A DNA stretch of 35,250 nucleotides from Actinomycetota bacterium (GCA_947455705.1 CANGPO010000021.1:1-35250), one strand, 5' to 3'. Shown: positions 15,490-24,371, counted from the stretch's first letter. The notes: generated from the sequence alone by a model not told the origin. A program made the numbers and translations.

Positions 15490-16152
15490 ATGATCGATAG
15501 CACCCCGCCACTGGCTTGGGTCGTTGTCATGCCCGTAAAACCACTCATCCGGGCTAAGACGCGGCTTTCCACTCGCCCGGCAGGTGAGCGTCGATCCCTC
15601 GTGCGTGCGTTCGCCTGGGACAGCGCCCACGCGGTTCTGGCCAGCGAGGCCGTCATTGACGTCGTTATGGTGACCGACGATCCGCTCTTACAAGGCGACA
15701 TTACGAACCTCGGTGGATCGTGGATTCCAGATACCCCCGATAACGGACTCAACGCAGCCTTGAACCATGGAGAGCAGTATGTCCGGGCCACGCATCCCGG
15801 GGCGGGAATTGCTGTAGTGACCTGCGATGTGCCCGCGTTGAAAACCTCAGAGTTGGAGGCAGCGTTGCGGGCTGCCTGCGCTGTGGAGCGGGGCTATGTC
15901 AGCGATGCAGCAGGAACGGGGACGACGATGTTGACGGCTCAACCCGGAACGTCGCTGAACCCTGCTTTCGGAGTGCGATCCGCAGCCGCACATAAGGCCT
16001 CGGGGGCTATTCCCCTTGACTGCGGACTTGTTCCCGGCCTTCGTCGCGACGTCGACACCGAGATCGACCTATGGGACGCCCGACGCATTGGGGTTGGTAC
16101 GGCCACCGCGCGGGCGGTCGTGCTGGACAGGGACGAAACTGATCGCGGCTAA
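15490..16152 (+). CDS. cofC: Phospholactate/phosphoenolpyruvate guanylyltransferase (F420 biosynthesis)
   Basis: 220 residues from ATG 15490; a GTG at 15460 would add ten poorly conserved residues and neither start has a clear ribosome site. The protein is a CofC/FbiD-type nucleotidyltransferase: VVMPVKPLIRAKTRL (nucleotide-binding N-terminus), VVMVTDDPLL, DTPDNGLNAALNHGE, VVTCDVPAL and a late LVPGLRRDVDTEIDLWDA. It activates phosphoenolpyruvate or 2-phospholactate with GTP for the side chain of deazaflavin cofactor F420, which is widespread in actinobacteria. It stands alone here, divergent from plsC; the other F420 genes are not in the window. Confidence 0.88.
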   Translation: MIDSTPPLAWVVVMPVKPLIRAKTRLSTRPAGERRSLVRAFAWDSAHAVLASEAVIDVVMVTDDPLLQGDITNLGGSWIPDTPDNGLNAALNHGEQYVRATHPGAGIAVVTCDVPALKTSELEAALRAACAVERGYVSDAAGTGTTMLTAQPGTSLNPAFGVRSAAAHKASGAIPLDCGLVPGLRRDVDTEIDLWDARRIGVGTATARAVVLDRDETDRG

Positions 16153-16186
16153 ATGCCACCCTGGTGGCACGCCCATGCCGACATGC

Positions 16187-16223
16187 AGTTGGGGCCGCAT
16201 CCTTTGCGGATACGGCCCCAACT
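16187..16223. terminator. Bidirectional hairpin between cofC and hup
   Basis: Arms AGTTGGGGCCGCATCC and GGATACGGCCCCAACT pair over 16 bp with one wobble around a 5-base loop, between two convergent genes. A smaller GCCACC/GGTGGC hairpin lies at 16155-16168 just after the cofC stop. Neither has a strong T-run. Confidence 0.65.
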
Positions 16224-16240
16224 AGTAACTCTTTAAGCGA

Positions 16241-16633
16241 CTAGCGCTTTGCTGCTGCCTTCTTGGCCGGAGCGGCCTTCTTTGCCACGGCCTTCTTGGC
16301 AGGTGCTGCCTTCTTGGCCGGAGCGGCCTTCTTCGCTGCTGCCTTCTTGCCTGCAACGGCGTTCTTGAATTCGGCACCGGCACGGAACTTCGGCACCGAG
16401 GTTGCCTTGATCTTTACGGTTGCACCAGTCTGCGGGTTGCGACCCACGCGAGCGGCACGATCTGCCTTCTCGAACACACCGAAGCCGCTGATGGCCACCT
16501 TGTCACCCTTGGCGACACTCTTGGTGATCTCATCGACGATTGCCTCGATTGCTTCGCCAGCTGACTTCTTGGTGATGTCAAGGCGAGCGGCGAGCCGGTC
16601 GGTGAGCTCTGCCTTGTTCACGCTCTCTGCCAC
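16241..16633 (-). CDS. hup: HU-type DNA-binding protein with Lys/Ala-rich tail
   Basis: 130 residues from GTG 16633, preceded by GGAGG at six bases; longer in-frame starts are upstream noise. Residues 1-92 are the HU fold: NKAELTDRLAARLDITKK, GDKVAISGFGVFEK, and the DNA-arm sequence GRNPQTGATVKIKA. Residues 96-130 are a basic tail of repeated PAKKA/KKAA units, the histone-H1-like extension seen in actinobacterial HupB/HupS. It compacts the nucleoid and coats DNA. The next gene upstream is leuD, as in Streptomyces from memory. The tail is encoded by near-repeated DNA (16244-16350) and could vary in length between strains. Confidence 0.95.
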   Translation of the reverse strand: MAESVNKAELTDRLAARLDITKKSAGEAIEAIVDEITKSVAKGDKVAISGFGVFEKADRAARVGRNPQTGATVKIKATSVPKFRAGAEFKNAVAGKKAAAKKAAPAKKAAPAKKAVAKKAAPAKKAAAKR

Positions 16634-16654
16634 GATATTCCTCCACGAAAATGA

Positions 16655-16672
16655 GCTAGACCCTTGTCTAGC
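16655..16672. promoter_or_regulatory. Perfect inverted repeat in the hup leader
   Basis: GCTAGAC and GTCTAGC (7-bp arms, 4-base loop) lie 22 bases upstream of the hup start, before its ribosome site. It could be an operator or a small 5'-UTR hairpin. The 180-bp gap up to leuD shows no gene. Confidence 0.35.
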
Positions 16673-16816
16673 AACGTTGAGAAACCTAATCGCCACAACA
16701 CGAATTCGCAAAGCGGCGCGCCGTGATTTTCCTAACTCTCGCAAGGAATTCACGCCGATTGTGAACTGCCTATGAACACCCCAATAGGGGTTGCGCAATT
16801 GCCCCGAACAGGGTAT

Positions 16817-17404
16817 TCAACGCGTCGTGGGTAACCAGGCGGGTCGGTTGGCTTCGAACTCGGTGATCAACTCTTCGTGACGAAGGGTCAGGCCAATATC
16901 GTCCAGCCCTTCGATCAGCCGCCAGGCGGTGTAGTCATCGACATCGAAGCTCGCAACGAGATCGCCAACGCGTACCTCCCGCGACGGTAGATCGACTGTC
17001 ACCTCAGCTTGTGGATCCGCCTCAACAATCGCCCATAGTTGCTCGATGACGGCTTCATCGACAACAGCAGTCAGGAGTCCGATCTTGCCGCTATTGCCGC
17101 GGAAGATGTCAGCAAAACGTGACGAGAGAACGACTTTAAATCCGTAGTCCTGAAGCGCCCATACTGCGTGCTCACGCGATGAACCGGTGCCGAAGTCCGG
17201 GCCAGCAATCAAAATGCTGACGTCCGCGTAATCGGAGTTGTTCAAGATGAAGTCGGGATCCTTACGCCATGCAGCGAACAGTGCGTCTTCAAAGCCATGG
17301 CGGCTGATGCGCTTGAGGTACTCGGCCGGGATGATTTGATCGGTATCAACATTGCTGCGACGCAAGGGCAGCGCATGACCGGTGTGAACAGTGAACTTTT
17401 CCAT
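16817..17404 (-). CDS. leuD: 3-isopropylmalate dehydratase small subunit
   Basis: 195 residues, normal length. With LeuC it isomerises 2- to 3-isopropylmalate in leucine synthesis. It shows [19 protein letters not shown] near the N-terminus and the swivelling-domain signature [17 protein letters not shown] (about 68-84), followed by [21 protein letters not shown] with the conserved Arg/Asn region. It starts 16 bases after the leuC stop and is clearly in the same operon, probably under the NdgR-like regulator encoded divergently from leuC. Confidence 0.97.
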   Translation of the reverse strand: MEKFTVHTGHALPLRRSNVDTDQIIPAEYLKRISRHGFEDALFAAWRKDPDFILNNSDYADVSILIAGPDFGTGSSREHAVWALQDYGFKVVLSSRFADIFRGNSGKIGLLTAVVDEAVIEQLWAIVEADPQAEVTVDLPSREVRVGDLVASFDVDDYTAWRLIEGLDDIGLTLRHEELITEFEANRPAWLPTTR

Positions 17405-17420
17405 GATCGGTCCTTAATCC

Positions 17421-18833
17421 TTAAGCGTTCGACGCGACGAGGTCAGCGGGTGATGCCAGGTGGCCGGCAACTGCCGTTGCAGCAGCAACCTGTGGTGAGA
17501 CTAGGTGGGTGCGTGAACCCGGACCCTGACGACCTTCGAAGTTGCGGTTCGAGGTCGATGCACTGCGCTTACCGGGGGCCACCTTGTCGGCGTTCATCGC
17601 CAAACACATCGAGCAACCAGCATTACGCCATTCGACGCCCGCCGCGGTGAAGATCTTGTCCAGACCCTCGGCCTCGGCTTGGAGACGCACGCGAACCGAA
17701 CCTGGAACCACGATGGCGGTAACAGTCTCGGCGACCTGGCGGCCGTCGAAAACAGCCGCAGCTTCACGCAAATCCTCGATGCGACCATTCGTGCAGGAAC
17801 CGATGAAGACGGTGTCCACGGCGATTTCCTTCATCGGCGTACCCGCGGTCAGGCCCATGTACTCGAGCGCGCGCTCGATCGAGACCCGCTCATTTTCGTC
17901 ACGTGCGTCATCTGGCGAAGGCACTGATGCCGAGAGTGGCAGGCCCTGGCCCGGATTGGTACCCCATGTGACGAACGGCGAAAGAGTCGAGGCATCGAGG
18001 GTGACGACGGCATCGAAAGTTGCATCGTCATCGGTGACGAGCGTCTTCCAGTACTCGACTGCGGCATCCCAATCTGCACCCTTAGGCGCATGCTCGCGTC
18101 CCTCGAGGTAATCGAAGGTGATCTGGTCTGGGGCGATCAGGCCGGCACGAGCACCTGCTTCGATCGACATGTTGCACACCGTCATCCGAGCTTCCATCGA
18201 CAATGCGCGAATCGCTTCACCGCGGTACTCAAGGACGTAACCCTGACCACCGCCGGTGCCGATCTTCGCAATCACGGCAAGGATGATGTCCTTACTCGTC
18301 ACACCGTCGGGCAGAGTGCCTTCGATCTCAATGGCCATGGTCTTAAAAGGCTTGAGCGGCAACGTCTGCGTCGCAAGAACATGCTCAACCTCGGACGTTC
18401 CGATACCAAACGCGAGCGCACCGAATGCACCATGGGTGGACGTATGCGAGTCGCCACAGACAACCGTCATGCCCGGCTGAGTTAGGCCTAGTTGCGGACC
18501 AACGACGTGCACGATGCCCTGCTCGATGTTTCCGAGCGAGAAGATGGGAACACCGAATTCATCGGCGTTGATACGCAATGCCTCAACCTGCGCGCGTGAA
18601 ATCGGATCAGCAATGGGCTTATCGATATCGAAGGTCGGCACATTGTGATCTTCAGTCGAAAGGGTGAGGTCCGGACGACGGACCGGACGACCGGCACCGC
18701 GGAGGCCGTCGAAGGCCTGCGGGCTGGTGACCTCATGGGTCAGGTGTAGGTCGATGTAGAGCAGATCGGGTTCGCCTTCAACGCGACGTACTACGTGTGC
18801 GTCCCACACCTTCTCTGCGAGGGTCTTAGCCAT
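17421..18833 (-). CDS. leuC: 3-isopropylmalate dehydratase large subunit
   Basis: 470 residues from ATG 18833, six bases after GGAGG; an in-frame start eight codons upstream overlaps the regulator region and is rejected. Aconitase-family enzyme with a 4Fe-4S cluster: [20 protein letters not shown], then [17 protein letters not shown] with the first cluster cysteine and [14 protein letters not shown] with the other two. It acts with LeuD in leucine synthesis, and the same pair can serve the citramalate route whose first enzyme (CimA) is also encoded in this window. Divergent from ndgR with only 53 bases between start codons. Confidence 0.97.
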   Translation of the reverse strand: MAKTLAEKVWDAHVVRRVEGEPDLLYIDLHLTHEVTSPQAFDGLRGAGRPVRRPDLTLSTEDHNVPTFDIDKPIADPISRAQVEALRINADEFGVPIFSLGNIEQGIVHVVGPQLGLTQPGMTVVCGDSHTSTHGAFGALAFGIGTSEVEHVLATQTLPLKPFKTMAIEIEGTLPDGVTSKDIILAVIAKIGTGGGQGYVLEYRGEAIRALSMEARMTVCNMSIEAGARAGLIAPDQITFDYLEGREHAPKGADWDAAVEYWKTLVTDDDATFDAVVTLDASTLSPFVTWGTNPGQGLPLSASVPSPDDARDENERVSIERALEYMGLTAGTPMKEIAVDTVFIGSCTNGRIEDLREAAAVFDGRQVAETVTAIVVPGSVRVRLQAEAEGLDKIFTAAGVEWRNAGCSMCLAMNADKVAPGKRSASTSNRNFEGRQGPGSRTHLVSPQVAAATAVAGHLASPADLVASNA

Positions 18834-18854
18834 CTGTGCCTCCGTCCAATTTGC

Positions 18855-18873
18855 CATCTCATATGTTGAGATG
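18855..18873. promoter_or_regulatory. Operator-like inverted repeat between leuC and ndgR
   Basis: CATCTCA and TGAGATG are perfect 7-bp arms around a 5-base spacer, centred in the 53-bp gap between the divergent leuC and ndgR starts. A 19-base relative (13 of 19 identical) lies in the leuB-leuA gap at 32234-32252. This is the expected place for autoregulation and leuCD control by the IclR-family NdgR/LtbR type regulator. Confidence 0.65.
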
Positions 18874-18886
18874 TCAGTATCACTCC

Positions 18887-19606
18887 ATGGACAACTCTAG
18901 CGGAGTCGGCGTACTCGACAAAGCCGCGGGTGTCCTTGCCGCCCTCGAGGCCGGCCCCCTTACCTTGGCCGGCCTAGTGCAGGCCACCGGACTTGCCCGT
19001 CCCACCGCTCACCGGTTGGCGACGGCGCTGGAACATCACCGATTGGTGGCTCGCGATCTTCAAGGTCGATTCGTCCTAGGCCCTCGCCTGGCTGAGCTCG
19101 CGACCGCCGCCGGTGAAGATCGTCTGCTTGCTGCGGCCGGGCCGGTCCTGACGGCCCTGCGCGATACGACCGGTGAGTCGTGTCAGCTTTATCGTCGCCA
19201 AGGCGAACAGCGCATTTGTGTTGCGGCAGCGGAACGTCTCAGCGGCCTTCGTGACACCGTGCCGATCGGCGCCGTGCTGACAATGCACGCCGGCTCAGCC
19301 GCCCAAGTCCTGCTGGCCTGGGAAGAGCCCGAGCGCATGCACCGCGGCCTGATGGGCGCGAAGTTCAGCGCCACAACACTGGCCGGCGTACGTCGTCGCG
19401 GCTGGGCTCAGAGCGTCGGCGAACGGGAGGCTGGCGTGGCATCGGTCTCAGCACCAGTTCGTGGGCCCGGCAACCGAGTTGTCGCCGCAGTCTCGGTCAG
19501 CGGCCCAGTGGAACGCCTTGGCCGCGCACCCGGCCGCCTACACGCCCAAGCCGTTGTAACCGCGGCCGCCCGTCTCACCGAAGCCCTGCGGCGAACATCG
19601 ACGTAG
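18887..19606 (+). CDS. ndgR: IclR-family regulator of leucine genes (NdgR/AreB/LtbR type)
   Basis: 239 residues from ATG 18887; an earlier in-frame start would run through the operator. The N-terminal helix-turn-helix ([22 protein letters not shown], about residues 27-48, shown here in overlapping parts: [23 protein letters not shown]) is followed by the effector domain with [38 protein letters not shown] and [19 protein letters not shown]. The sequence is very close to Streptomyces NdgR as I remember it, a regulator of leuCD and amino-acid-dependent growth; the corynebacterial counterpart is LtbR. The divergent leuCD position is the conserved arrangement. 142 bases follow before the ABC permease; I see no gene there. 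Confidence 0.93.
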   Translation: MDNSSGVGVLDKAAGVLAALEAGPLTLAGLVQATGLARPTAHRLATALEHHRLVARDLQGRFVLGPRLAELATAAGEDRLLAAAGPVLTALRDTTGESCQLYRRQGEQRICVAAAERLSGLRDTVPIGAVLTMHAGSAAQVLLAWEEPERMHRGLMGAKFSATTLAGVRRRGWAQSVGEREAGVASVSAPVRGPGNRVVAAVSVSGPVERLGRAPGRLHAQAVVTAAARLTEALRRTST

Positions 19607-19748
19607 GCGACTACTGTCGAGGCCCTACCGAGGGACGCGACGACGATCGGCGGAGACGAATCCCATTCGTTCGCTCACCGGTCCACATCAGCGGCCGACG
19701 TGGGGCCAAGCCGACGCTGAGCAGCACTTTCTCGACGTCTGCCATTCA

Positions 19749-20924
19749 TTACCCCCGCAAGTTCGTGGAGATATCTCCCCTTGCTGACCGAAATGCAGCG
19801 GGAACTCCCGCGAGTACACCGAGAGTCACACCGACAAGTGGTGCCGCCCAGACCACCCAGCTTGAGATGGTCGCGGTCCATTCGCGCGCAACCGACACAG
19901 CCACGACGAGCAGCAAAGCACCGCCGAGCCCCAGCATCCCGCCGAGTAGTCCCGTTAGGCCAGCCTCGAAGAGGAACTGCCCGGCGACCTGACTCCTCTT
20001 GGCACCTAAGGCGCGGCGCACGGCGATCTCATGACGGCGCTCAATCACGGCGATAAGCCCGCTGTTCGCAATCACAACAGCTCCGATCAGCAGAACAACG
20101 ACAGAGCTTGCAAAAACTAGGGACGCGACATCATTCTCCACAACGTTGCGGAACGTAGATGGGTCCGGAGGGGCGAGCGCTTGTAGAGAGTCCGGCATGT
20201 CCGGCCGGAGGGCGAACACGGACTCTCGTGCAACCTGAGCGGCTGACCCGGGACGAACATCGACGAGCCCTTGGAACTGCTGGTCAGGTGCGGTGCCGAA
20301 GTCGCGCATGGCGGAGCTCACCGGAATCACGGCAGAAGTCAGGATGTCAGGCAATCGCGCATCTGCATCGATGATCCCAATCACCAAGTACAGACGATCA
20401 CCGATGAGTACCGCAGGAAAGTTGTCGACCTGATCAATGCCAAGCTGTTTGGCAACAACGCGTCCCAACAGAGCGACGCGATCGCCCCGCTGCTGCGCAC
20501 CCTCGTCGTATGCGCGTCCTTCAGCTAGACGCGGCAGGCTGGCCGCAACAGCTCCTGGCGTCGCGGCCAGTACACTTCCTCCAGACGCCGTTCCTGACGA
20601 GAAAGCAATGAAGGCTCGCGGGCTCAGGCCAACACGGTCCAGAGCCGTGTACACCCCGCCAGCACGCACACCATGCAGGTTTGCTAGGCGGGCGTCCGTA
20701 TCGACGGGAAAAGGATCTTGGCCCGAACTTGAGGCTTGCAGCAGTACTTGTGTGGCCTTCAACCGATCAAACTGCCTGCCGATCTGGGCTGATGCTGTGG
20801 ACATGATGCCAGTAGTCGCGACAAATGCTGCGATTCCGAGAGTGGTCCCCAACATCGTGAGCAGCGTTCTGAGCGGCCGCTGAGTGAGGCTAGCGAATGC
20901 CTCAGCCGCAATGTCGATCAGCAC
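19749..20924 (-). CDS. MacB/FtsX-type ABC transporter permease
   Basis: 391 residues. One membrane segment near the N-terminus (PLRTLLTMLGTTLGIAAFVA), a large extracytoplasmic MacB-type domain (about 45-255), then three segments at about 265-290, 315-340 and 350-375, with the typical IERRHEIAVRRALGAKRSQV cytoplasmic loop. GTG start at 20924 overlaps the ATPase stop by seven bases. In these mechanotransmission exporters the permease works with the ATPase and an adaptor to move substrates at the cell surface; here both partners are upstream in the same operon. Substrate unknown; the divergent secreted protein and lipoprotein are candidates or partners. Confidence 0.88.
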   Translation of the reverse strand: MLIDIAAEAFASLTQRPLRTLLTMLGTTLGIAAFVATTGIMSTASAQIGRQFDRLKATQVLLQASSSGQDPFPVDTDARLANLHGVRAGGVYTALDRVGLSPRAFIAFSSGTASGGSVLAATPGAVAASLPRLAEGRAYDEGAQQRGDRVALLGRVVAKQLGIDQVDNFPAVLIGDRLYLVIGIIDADARLPDILTSAVIPVSSAMRDFGTAPDQQFQGLVDVRPGSAAQVARESVFALRPDMPDSLQALAPPDPSTFRNVVENDVASLVFASSVVVLLIGAVVIANSGLIAVIERRHEIAVRRALGAKRSQVAGQFLFEAGLTGLLGGMLGLGGALLLVVAVSVAREWTATISSWVVWAAPLVGVTLGVLAGVPAAFRSARGDISTNLRG

Positions 20925-21679
20925 GGCCGGTCGGCATTCGTTCGCCAGAACCCATCGAGCTCCGGATCGTTCTCAAGCCGGCCATCACGCATCGAAATGA
21001 CACGGCGCATGAAGCGGGCGACTCCCGGATCATGGGTCACGACTACGAGCGTCACGCCATCATCGACAAGTTCCCTGAGCAGACGAAGTACTCCCTCACT
21101 GGTCTGGCTATCAAGGTTTCCCGTCGGTTCATCACAGAGCAGGATGGAGGGGCGGGCAACGAGAGCTCGGGCGATCGACACCCGCTGTTGCTCCCCTCCG
21201 GACAATTGGGTGGGCATGGCGTTGAGTTTCCGCCCAAGTCCGACGCGAAATAAAGCTGCCGTTGCACGCGCTATTCGTTCCTCCCGCGGGGCGCGAGCAT
21301 ACATAAGGGCGAGTTGCACGTTGTCTAACACGGACCGGCGAGGCATCAAGTGAAACGACTGGAAGACGAAGCCAATCCGGCCCGCACGCCAAGCGCTGCG
21401 TTGTCCATCGGTCAGTAGTGACGTCTCTTTTCCTGCGAGAAAGTACTCCCCTGAATCTGGTCGATCGAGAAGCCCAAGAACGTTAAGGAGACTTGATTTG
21501 CCAGAGCCGGAGCGGCCCACCACAGCCACGCTTTCACCACGCTCGATCGTCATCGTTACGCCATCGAGCGCACGAGTCGGTGCTGCACCGTAGAAATGTC
21601 TCGACACGCACTCAAGACGGACGAGCGGCTGGGCTGCATCGAACATTGGATCGGGTAAGGGGGCCGATACAAGCATCAT
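20918..21679 (-). CDS. MacB/LolD-type ABC transporter ATPase
   Basis: 253 residues. Walker A VVGRSGSGKSSLLN, Q-loop IGFVFQSFHLMP, signature LSGGEQQRVSIARALV, Walker B ILLCDEPTGNLDSQT and H-loop VVVTHD are all intact, so the enzyme should hydrolyse ATP. The GNLD/LGLLDRPDSGEY features place it in the MacB/LolD group that pairs with FtsX-like permeases. ATG at 21679 overlaps the adaptor stop (ATGA) and its own stop overlaps the permease start, so the three genes are tightly coupled. Confidence 0.95.
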   Translation of the reverse strand: MMLVSAPLPDPMFDAAQPLVRLECVSRHFYGAAPTRALDGVTMTIERGESVAVVGRSGSGKSSLLNVLGLLDRPDSGEYFLAGKETSLLTDGQRSAWRAGRIGFVFQSFHLMPRRSVLDNVQLALMYARAPREERIARATAALFRVGLGRKLNAMPTQLSGGEQQRVSIARALVARPSILLCDEPTGNLDSQTSEGVLRLLRELVDDGVTLVVVTHDPGVARFMRRVISMRDGRLENDPELDGFWRTNADRPC

Positions 21680-22848
21680 CGAATTCCCACGACGACTCGA
21701 TCGTCGACCATCAAGTCTGCCGGTTGAATCGGCACCACTTGTGCGTACCCATCGGCCGTGAGTCCAACGTTGACCTCGACTTTCGTTGACTGCTCACCCG
21801 CCTTTCGCACTTGGACATAAGACGCTCCCGAAGGCCCCGTATAAAGAGCGGAAAGAGGCACGGTAAGCCCCGGTCTAGCCGAACTCGCCCGAACAATCGT
21901 CACCCGGACGGTTGCTCCCGCCAGAGAGTTCGGGACTGGAGTGCGGATCGAGATCCAGACCGGCGCGGAGGTGGTGCCGTCGACATTTGGGCCAGCCAAC
22001 GCACCCACCGTTTCAATGACCCCACGAAAATGCGAATTGGTCGCCTCATCGAGCAGATCCGCCGGCAGGCCCGATCTCACCAGCCCCACATCGTTCTGAC
22101 TAACGTCCGCGCGCACGCGTAACGCACCCACAGTCAGAACGCCGATATCCGGAACAGTTTCCCCGGGTTTGGCGCCCGTTGCCGAGCCCAGGTCTCCTGT
22201 GTTGTACCTCGCAGGAAACTGCGGTACGTACACAATCTCACCCTCGGGGACAACGAGTCCTTCTATGTCCGTTCCACTGAGCTCGCGTCCACCGACCCCC
22301 AGTGGTTGGTAGCCGTGAGACCGGTAGAGCTGCGCAACGCACCTAGCTGTAGCCACCCCAAAGCGGTCATGATCTTTGGATGCATTGCAACCGAGGCGCA
22401 GCAGCGCGGCCTGCAGTTGACGAACATCCCTACCGATCAATCCTGCGGATAAAGTCCGGTAGGAAGGCACCGTCCCCTCGATCGCGAAGACGGGACGGCC
22501 TGAAACCTCGACTGCAAGCCCTCCGTCCCGAAGGTTTCCCCCCGGTTTGAGCGGACGATAGCTAACCACAACCGTGCCGGTGACTGATGCGGGCACCTTC
22601 AGAGCGATCGTCGCGGCAGGGGCGACGACCCCCCTGACGATCAGAGTTTGACTTAGAGCCCGCAACTCCACGGGCGCTGTGATGACCGTAGGCGATGGGG
22701 GTGCAGCGAGCGCTTCTGCCTGAGTCGGTGACTGAATTCTCGACGCTAGAGTCCACGACCCAACGACGAGCAACGTCGCCCCTGCACAGACGGCCAATAG
22801 GCGGCCACGCCGAGGGCTGCGTCCTGAGAGTCCATCGTGGTGAGCCAT
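21676..22848 (-). CDS. Membrane-fusion adaptor with peptidoglycan-binding-like domain
   Basis: 390 residues from ATG 22848, six bases after GGGGG (an ATG two codons upstream is too close). One N-terminal membrane helix (LLAVCAGATLLVVGSWTL, about 18-35) anchors the protein with the rest outside. A PG_binding_1-like module follows (LIGRDVRQLQAALLRLGCN, then a degenerate second helix), flanked by barrel-sandwich strands as in HlyD/RND-type adaptors (VLTVGALRVRADVSQNDVG, then TVPLSALYTGPSGASYVQV near the C-terminus). The combination adaptor-ATPase-MacB permease is common in Gram-positive actinobacteria. It may link the exporter to the cell wall. Confidence 0.82.
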   Translation of the reverse strand: MAHHDGLSGRSPRRGRLLAVCAGATLLVVGSWTLASRIQSPTQAEALAAPPSPTVITAPVELRALSQTLIVRGVVAPAATIALKVPASVTGTVVVSYRPLKPGGNLRDGGLAVEVSGRPVFAIEGTVPSYRTLSAGLIGRDVRQLQAALLRLGCNASKDHDRFGVATARCVAQLYRSHGYQPLGVGGRELSGTDIEGLVVPEGEIVYVPQFPARYNTGDLGSATGAKPGETVPDIGVLTVGALRVRADVSQNDVGLVRSGLPADLLDEATNSHFRGVIETVGALAGPNVDGTTSAPVWISIRTPVPNSLAGATVRVTIVRASSARPGLTVPLSALYTGPSGASYVQVRKAGEQSTKVEVNVGLTADGYAQVVPIQPADLMVDDRVVVGIR

Positions 22849-22859
22849 CGTCATCCCCC

Positions 22860-22920
22860 TCGAGACACGAGGATACGCCGCAGCTCTTTCCGCGGGAAGC
22901 CCGCGGATCCAGAGTCTCGA
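22860..22920 (-). promoter_or_regulatory. Structured leader upstream of the adaptor gene
   Basis: Outer arms TCGAGAC (22860-22866) and GTCTCGA (22914-22920) enclose a perfect 8-bp hairpin TCCGCGGG-AAG-CCCGCGGA (22889-22907). The fold ends right at the GGGGG ribosome site of the minus-strand adaptor gene, so it could affect translation. The remainder of the gap to 23037 is AT-rich and probably carries the divergent promoters; I cannot fix their hexamers. Confidence 0.35.
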
Positions 22921-23037
22921 CGAATCATCCTTTTGCCACTTCATCAACCCGTCATCACTATAAAAAGAATGGCTGCGGATTACTACCTTAATTGATATCT
23001 TTGTCACTAATCCGTTAACTGCGATGGGAGATGACCA

Positions 23038-23529
23038 ATGAGAAAGCCCGCAATTGTTTTAGTGGCAACAGCTCTGATGACTTTTTCACCGGGGATCGCG
23101 AACGCCTATTCGCCGTCGGCGCCCGGAGGGTTCGCGAACAACAGTTACAACGCGGATGTTCGCAGTGTGGGCTGCGGGACCGGCTACGTGTGCATGTCCA
23201 AGAACTCAGGGTCGAACGACACGACCTGTGGAGGACAATGCTGGGAAACGAGGTTCAACACAGCCACGCCTATTCCTTGGGCCGGTATTAACAACAGCCC
23301 CATCTCCACTCGACAATGGAGCGATGGCACATACATCTATTCTGTGGGAACTCAGGTACGCAATCGAGACGTCTCGAGTCGCACCGCGTGCTACTACTCG
23401 CTAAATAGTTACAACCCGTCTCCGGGCGCATTCGTGACAAAAACCTACGGTTCTGCGTGGGCGTCTGTTTCTTGGTCGGGCTTTGGAAGTTGGGCTGTGA
23501 TTCCTAATGCGGTCGGATGGACATGTTGA
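23038..23529 (+). CDS. Secreted Cys-rich protein of unknown function
   Basis: 163 residues; ATG at 23038 follows GGGAG by eight bases. A clear Sec signal peptide (RKPAIVLVATALMTFSPG, cleavage likely after ANA at 23) leaves about 140 residues rich in Ser, Tyr, Trp, Asn and Gly. Six cysteines are in the mature part: GCGTGYVC, TCGGQC, ACYYS and the very last residue in GWTC. This suggests a small disulphide-bonded beta domain. I do not recognise the family; a crystallin-like or I36-inhibitor-like fold is possible but unproven. It is divergent from a MacB-like exporter and overlaps the lipoprotein gene by 13 bases, so the two are made together. Base composition is lower in GC than the neighbouring core genes. 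Confidence 0.8.
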   Translation: MRKPAIVLVATALMTFSPGIANAYSPSAPGGFANNSYNADVRSVGCGTGYVCMSKNSGSNDTTCGGQCWETRFNTATPIPWAGINNSPISTRQWSDGTYIYSVGTQVRNRDVSSRTACYYSLNSYNPSPGAFVTKTYGSAWASVSWSGFGSWAVIPNAVGWTC

Positions 23530-24371
23530 AGATTGCATTCAGCGTTGCGATCTCACTTGCGGCGATTTCCGGATGTTCTGCGGCACCGGCCACCGCTATC
23601 GTCCCGTCGAATTCGAATTCGAATTCGAATGCTGTCGCTTCCGATTCAGAATCCAAAGACACACGTTTTGACGACCTTACGATGTACGCAGACTCACTGA
23701 GACAGCCGGGCGATCGAAGTGTTTGGTCTGCTCGCGAGGAAGTAGTTTCGACATGTCTCGCCGCGGCGGGGATCCGCTATGTGCCATCACCATATCCTGG
23801 TGGTGCACCGCCGCGAGTTCGTTACGAGTATCCGAACCCCCAACTAGTTCAGCGTTACGGATACGAAGCGACTGCGCACCAACCCAACATGCTCGTCGCG
23901 CCTACCAGCAGCCAGATTCCTGACTCGGAGTTGTCCATCCGAGATGCGTGCAACCAGAAGGCGTCGAAGGAACTGGAGGAGGACAGGGTCAACGAAATCC
24001 GTGACCTGATTGCCCAAGCCAACCAAACCATCGGGTCTCGCGTTGTTGCTTCGCCCTCGTACCAAGCCGCCATCGCCAAGTGGTCGAGCTGCATGGCGGG
24101 TCGCGGGTTTCACTACGCCAGCATGAAACAGGCCATGGAAGCGGCTGGGACAGCGCGAGGATCTGGACCGACCCCCGCGCGTCCGGCTTTGGACATCGCA
24201 AACGCCGATTTCGAATGCCAGCACAACGTCAAACTCATCGAGTTGACACACTCAATAATGGCTGACGAAGTGACAGCTTGGGTAGACGCCAACAAACAAA
24301 CCCTCGACGATTATACGAATGCGGTTAGATCACTTGATTCTCGCGCTCAGGCTGTACTCGCTGGTGGTTAG
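23517..24371 (+). CDS. Lipoprotein of unknown function with duplicated Cys motif
   Basis: 284 residues. Lipobox LAAISGC with lipid-anchored Cys20, then a Ser/Asn-rich linker encoded by a 6-base repeat. The body holds two similar modules. Module 1 has STCLAAAGIRY (Cys80) then IRDACNQ (Cys145). Module 2 has SSCMAGRGFHY (Cys192) then ADFECQHNV (Cys234). The four cysteines could form one disulphide per module. I recall similar lipoproteins beside adaptor-containing MacB-like operons in actinobacteria, but know no function. The start could also be ATG 23523; both overlap the secreted protein gene. After the stop the same frame continues with protein-like codons (see 24372-24536). Confidence 0.8.
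   Translation: MDMLKIAFSVAISLAAISGCSAAPATAIVPSNSNSNSNAVASDSESKDTRFDDLTMYADSLRQPGDRSVWSAREEVVSTCLAAAGIRYVPSPYPGGAPPRVRYEYPNPQLVQRYGYEATAHQPNMLVAPTSSQIPDSELSIRDACNQKASKELEEDRVNEIRDLIAQANQTIGSRVVASPSYQAAIAKWSSCMAGRGFHYASMKQAMEAAGTARGSGPTPARPALDIANADFECQHNVKLIELTHSIMADEVTAWVDANKQTLDDYTNAVRSLDSRAQAVLAGG
23607..23630. repeat. Four tandem TCGAAT units
   Basis: Four perfect 6-base units inside the lipoprotein gene. They encode the Ser-Asn repeat of the linker after the lipid anchor. In-frame unit changes would lengthen or shorten the linker without a frameshift. Confidence 0.9.

Noticed and set aside
16244-16350. Short direct repeats that look array-like
   Set aside because: They are the PAKKA codon repeats of the HU tail, in frame with a real gene, not a CRISPR array.
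19611-19745. A 44-codon minus-strand frame after the ABC permease, containing WTGERTNG, reminiscent of a methionine-synthase pterin motif
   Set aside because: The match is only a few residues, the rest is low-complexity Arg/Ser, and there is no ribosome site. Probably chance.
22562-22991. Overlapping frames on both strands around the adaptor start
   Set aside because: Shadows of the adaptor gene and its leader; no conserved motif or ribosome site supports them.
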